Shown here: positions 30,672-33,097 of the stretch, piece after piece | How positions within the stretch are numbered: position 1 is the stretch's first letter | Layout: each line of letters starts with the position of its first letter | Assembly (NCBI GenBank): GCA_949292215.1 | Contig: CASEYW010000035.1 | Location: 1-33,097, forward strand | DNA: 33,097 nucleotides | Direction of reading: 5' to 3' | From: an uncultured bacterium | Lineage (GTDB): Bacteria; Verrucomicrobiota; Lentisphaeria; Victivallales; UBA1829 | Program-made: the position numbers and the translations under genes | Notes under the pieces: generated by a model | The model's database searches: none | Told to the model about the DNA's origin: nothing | Seen by the model: the letters and a program-made list of their open reading frames with translations, nothing else

Positions 30672-32657
30672 ATGAAAAACCGCTGGTTCTCCGTAGAACC
30701 CGCTCCGGAAAACGGAGGTTTGAAATCGCTCGTTCTCAACAACGACCCCGCATCCATGAACTGGATCGAAGGAATCGGGACCTGGGGAGTTCCGCTGGAT
30801 TTCCGTTTTCTAGGCATGGAGAAACGGGGAAACACTCTTCTTTCCCGCTATCAGCTCGACACCCTGGAACTGGAAGTGACTCACACAATGGAAGAGGAGC
30901 TTCTCCGGGAACGCTTCACCTTCCGCAACACGGGAACCTTCGATCTCTATTTCCAGCGCGGAGGAATCTCCCTTTACGCGACCTTCAACGACAGCTATGA
31001 GAGCGCGGACGTCTGCATTGCAGAACGTTGTCACGCACATCTCTGGTGCGGCGGTGAAAACTCCTATGTCCATGCGACAAAAATGAGTCCGTTCCACACC
31101 GAACTAGCCCTCATTCTGACCGAAGGCGCGCTGGATGCCTACAGCGTCCGCCGCATCGAGCAGAAAAGCAGCAACGACCGCGGCGATTTCCTGCTGCATC
31201 CAGAACCGTTCCATCTGCTTCCCGGAGCAACTCTTTCGCTCGAATGGATCGTTACCGCCTTTCCGCGAGGAGAGTTCCGGAAGGCGCTTCTGGATCACGG
31301 CGGAAGCGTCATCTCCTTCCGCCAGGAGACCGTCTTTCTCGGAGAAACGTTCCAGCTTGAAATCGAACAGAAAAATCTTTCCGGCGAATTTTCCGCCTTC
31401 TGCAATGGAATTCCTCTGAAATCGACCGTGGAAAACGGGAAAATCCGCATTGAACATGTTCCGGACACTCTCGGAGAACACCGCTTCGATTTTGTTTCCG
31501 GAAACCGCCGTTTCCATGCGTTCGGATTCTGTTCCGAACCGTTTGAACAGCTCCTCGAAAAACGAATCGACTTCCTTCTGAAGCATCAGCAGATGATCGA
31601 TCCGGCCAGTCCGCTCTACGGAGCATTTCTCATCTACGACAACGAGGAACACGCCCAGTATTTCAGCTATCGCAACCGCGACTGCAATGCGAACCGGGAG
31701 CGCACCAACATGTCTCTTCTGCTCTGCCGCTATCTCCGGACCCACAAAAATCCCGCCGCGGAACGGGCGCTTGATCTTGCCGAACAGTTTTTCCTCAGGG
31801 AAATCTACGATACAGCCACGGGAGCGGTCTTCGACAACATCGGCAGAAGCACAGAAACGAAACGTCTTTACAACAACGCTGGAATGATCAATTTCTGGCT
31901 TGAACTGTATGACCTGCGCAAAGAGGAAAAGTATCTCGACTGGATCGAACGCTCCATCCGCCTTTTCTATGAAAACGGAGGCTGTCACTTTTATCCGAAC
32001 GGGACACTGTTCTCGGACTGCGTGAGCCGTATCCGCGCCGCCGGACGGACCACAACCGCGGATGAGCTTCAGGCAATGGTCAAACGCCATGTCCAGAAAA
32101 TCTGCTCCACCGACTACCGCTTTCCTCCGCATGAGGTCAACTTTGAACAGACCATCGCAACCCCCGCCGTAGCCATTCCAGCCGCATGGTGCGCGCTGAT
32201 CGACAACGATCCGGAAATTCTTGCCGAAACAAAACGGCTGGTAGAACTTCTTGATCTTTTCCAGGGGGACCAGCCGGACTACCGACTTCATGAAATCGCC
32301 ATCCGCCATTGGGACGAATTCTGGTTCGGGAAGCGCAAACTCTACGGCGACACTTTTCCCCATTATCTCAGTGTCCTCAGCGCCCGCGCCTTCCTGCTTT
32401 ACGCCGCGTGCTCCGGCGACAAGCACTATGAGGAAAAGGCGAAGCGCTGCATGCGGAACAATCTCTGTCTGTTCTCTCCCGATGGTTCCGCCTCATGCGC
32501 GCGTCTCCATCCCTTCTCGGTCACCATGCTGAATCCGGACGGTTCCGTGAAGAGCGGTCCTCACCGCGGGGAATTCTACGATCCGTGGGCAAACGATCAG
32601 GATGGAGCCCTCTATCTCATTCTTTCCGCAGGCGGAAGTACGGAGTTTTGCCTATGA
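30672..32657 (+). CDS. Uncharacterised carbohydrate enzyme, beta-sandwich plus six-hairpin (alpha/alpha)6 type
   Basis: This 661-residue protein starts MKNRWFSVEPAPENGGLKSL. About 290 residues look like beta-sandwich domains (for example TFRNTGTFDLYFQRGGISLY and FCNGIPLKSTVENGKIRIEH). The rest is helical with repeated hairpins typical of (alpha/alpha)6 barrels: LEKRIDFLLKHQQMID, TKRLYNNAGMINFWLELYDL, FPPHEVNFEQTIATPAVAIP, and a closing FYDPWANDQDGALYLIL. Similar layouts occur in polysaccharide lyases, unsaturated glucuronyl hydrolases and other six-hairpin glycosidases, but I recognise no defined family. It has no signal peptide. The divergent AraC gene suggests inducible sugar use. Function beyond this is unknown. 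Confidence 0.7.
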   Translation: MKNRWFSVEPAPENGGLKSLVLNNDPASMNWIEGIGTWGVPLDFRFLGMEKRGNTLLSRYQLDTLELEVTHTMEEELLRERFTFRNTGTFDLYFQRGGISLYATFNDSYESADVCIAERCHAHLWCGGENSYVHATKMSPFHTELALILTEGALDAYSVRRIEQKSSNDRGDFLLHPEPFHLLPGATLSLEWIVTAFPRGEFRKALLDHGGSVISFRQETVFLGETFQLEIEQKNLSGEFSAFCNGIPLKSTVENGKIRIEHVPDTLGEHRFDFVSGNRRFHAFGFCSEPFEQLLEKRIDFLLKHQQMIDPASPLYGAFLIYDNEEHAQYFSYRNRDCNANRERTNMSLLLCRYLRTHKNPAAERALDLAEQFFLREIYDTATGAVFDNIGRSTETKRLYNNAGMINFWLELYDLRKEEKYLDWIERSIRLFYENGGCHFYPNGTLFSDCVSRIRAAGRTTTADELQAMVKRHVQKICSTDYRFPPHEVNFEQTIATPAVAIPAAWCALIDNDPEILAETKRLVELLDLFQGDQPDYRLHEIAIRHWDEFWFGKRKLYGDTFPHYLSVLSARAFLLYAACSGDKHYEEKAKRCMRNNLCLFSPDGSASCARLHPFSVTMLNPDGSVKSGPHRGEFYDPWANDQDGALYLILSAGGSTEFCL

Positions 32658-32920
32658 TCCCGCCGCGCCGGAGAGAACTGTCCGCTCCGGAGCATCAATT
32701 CCGCATTTCCGGTGGCACCCACACGATTCTCACGGATTCCATATCATTCCGGGAATGAGAGTGTTCTGTTTTGCACAAAATCGACTGGGACATCCCGTGA
32801 TTTTTCTGTTTTCTCCCAAGCTTCCGGATTCCCCCGGAGTGATCCCCCATAAAATCCGCGCATTTCCGTTTCTGATGCCGGGATAAATCCTGAAAAATCC
32901 AAAAAATCGACTCCGCCATC
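32658..32920. other. Intergenic stretch without a clear gene
   Basis: Only short ORFs occur here. One of 34 codons (32654-32758) overlaps the stop of the 661-residue gene as ATGA, and a 43-codon one ends at 32886. Neither has a convincing ribosome-binding site or recognisable protein pattern. Decayed remains of a coupled downstream gene are possible. No intrinsic terminator with a U-tract is visible. Confidence 0.4.
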
Positions 32921-32949
32921 TTGACAAAATCTGGAAAATAGAGTATAAT
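32921..32949 (+). promoter_or_regulatory. Perfect consensus sigma70 promoter for the GntR gene
   Basis: TTGACA (32921-32926), 17 bp and TATAAT (32944-32949) match both consensus hexamers fully. Such a strong promoter normally needs repression, which fits the palindromes immediately downstream. Confidence 0.9.
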
Positions 32950-32956
32950 GTAATAT

Positions 32957-32989
32957 GTGATTAAATCACTTAGTTGCTAATTTTAATCA
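32957..32989 (+). promoter_or_regulatory. Operator-like inverted repeats downstream of the GntR promoter
   Basis: GTGATT-A-AATCAC (32957-32969) is a perfect 13-bp dyad at the predicted transcription start. TTAG-TTG-CTAA (32970-32980) follows directly. TGATTAAA (32958-32965) also pairs with TTTAATCA (32982-32989). GntR repressors commonly bind such short A/T-centred dyads, so self-repression is likely. Confidence 0.55.
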
Positions 32990-32999
32990 AGGATTCAAT

Positions 33000-33097
33000 A
33001 TGGAACTGAAAGAAGTTTCCAGGTCGGAACTGGTGGAAAAATATATTCTGGAACATATTATTGCCGGGCTGAAACCGGGAAGCAGGATTGCTTCCGA
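33000..33097 (+). CDS. GntR-family transcriptional regulator (partial)
   Basis: Only 32 codons are in the window. They begin MELKEVSRSELVEKYILEHI and end GLKPGSRIAS, which is the first helix and the P-G-x-x-(L/I)-x-S opening of the GntR winged helix. AAGGA lies 6 nt before the ATG at 33000. The effector domain is beyond the edge. In this setting a sugar-responsive (LacI/GntR-hybrid or AraR-like) regulator is possible, but the subfamily cannot be read. Confidence 0.8.
   Translation, partial: MELKEVSRSELVEKYILEHIIAGLKPGSRIAS

Noticed and set aside
31104..32426. 440-codon minus-strand frame opposite the 661-residue gene
   Set aside because: The plus-strand gene has GAGGAG and hairpin-repeat protein features; the antisense frame looks like codon-bias shadow.
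32654..32758. 34-codon ORF overlapping the stop of the 661-residue gene
   Set aside because: The ATGA overlap is suggestive, but there is no ribosome-binding site and the protein is short and featureless; kept only as a note on the intergenic stretch.

Overview
The window looks like a chromosomal segment of a Gram-negative, carbohydrate-degrading anaerobe, most probably from the Lentisphaerae/Victivallis group. This placement is inference. It rests on several AraC- or GntR-regulated sugar-hydrolase genes, a DUF4091 enzyme, an L-rhamnose module, a complete biosynthetic core and bacterial sigma70-type promoters; no rRNA or other marker gene is present. Genes are dense on both strands. I see no phage, insertion sequence, CRISPR array, tRNA or rRNA.

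Left part (1-9.9 kb). A truncated glycoside hydrolase gene, probably GH27, diverges from an AraC regulator. An ftsQ - dapB - rRNA uracil methyltransferase operon follows on the minus strand, driven by a perfect TTGACA-N17-TATAAT promoter; the methyltransferase is broken by a frameshift. carB comes next with its own promoter and a foldable leader. Beyond it lie an amino-acid permease fused to a PTS EIIA-like domain and a small predicted secreted protein, which share a promoter.

Middle part (10-22.9 kb). nadA (plus strand) converges on a minus-strand rhamnose cluster: GH78 rhamnosidase, a flavodoxin/ferredoxin (EFR1-type) protein and rhamnulokinase. A degenerate Ppx/GppA-like gene diverges from an aroF - Nudix - small coiled-coil protein operon. 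Two plus-strand sugar-polymer genes follow, a beta-helix GH141-like protein and a DUF4091 protein. A strong bidirectional terminator closes this part.

Right part (22.9-33.1 kb). A complete, tightly overlapping tryptophan operon, trpE-G-D-C-F-B-A, lies on the minus strand. Its leader encodes a short peptide with tandem Trp codons, followed by mutually exclusive hairpins and a terminator: a textbook ribosome-mediated attenuator. An AraC regulator with a TTG start then diverges from a 661-residue protein that I read as an uncharacterised six-hairpin-type carbohydrate enzyme. The window ends in the first codons of a GntR-family regulator behind a perfect consensus promoter and palindromic operator-like sites.

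Functionally the window joins aromatic amino-acid supply (aroF feeding trp) with intracellular use of plant- or mucin-type oligosaccharides. None of the complete sugar hydrolases shows a signal peptide, so they probably act on imported oligosaccharides. The most rewarding observation is the trp attenuator. Next come the permease-EIIA fusion, the degenerate Ppx-like protein and a possible translationally coupled leader ORF before aroF.
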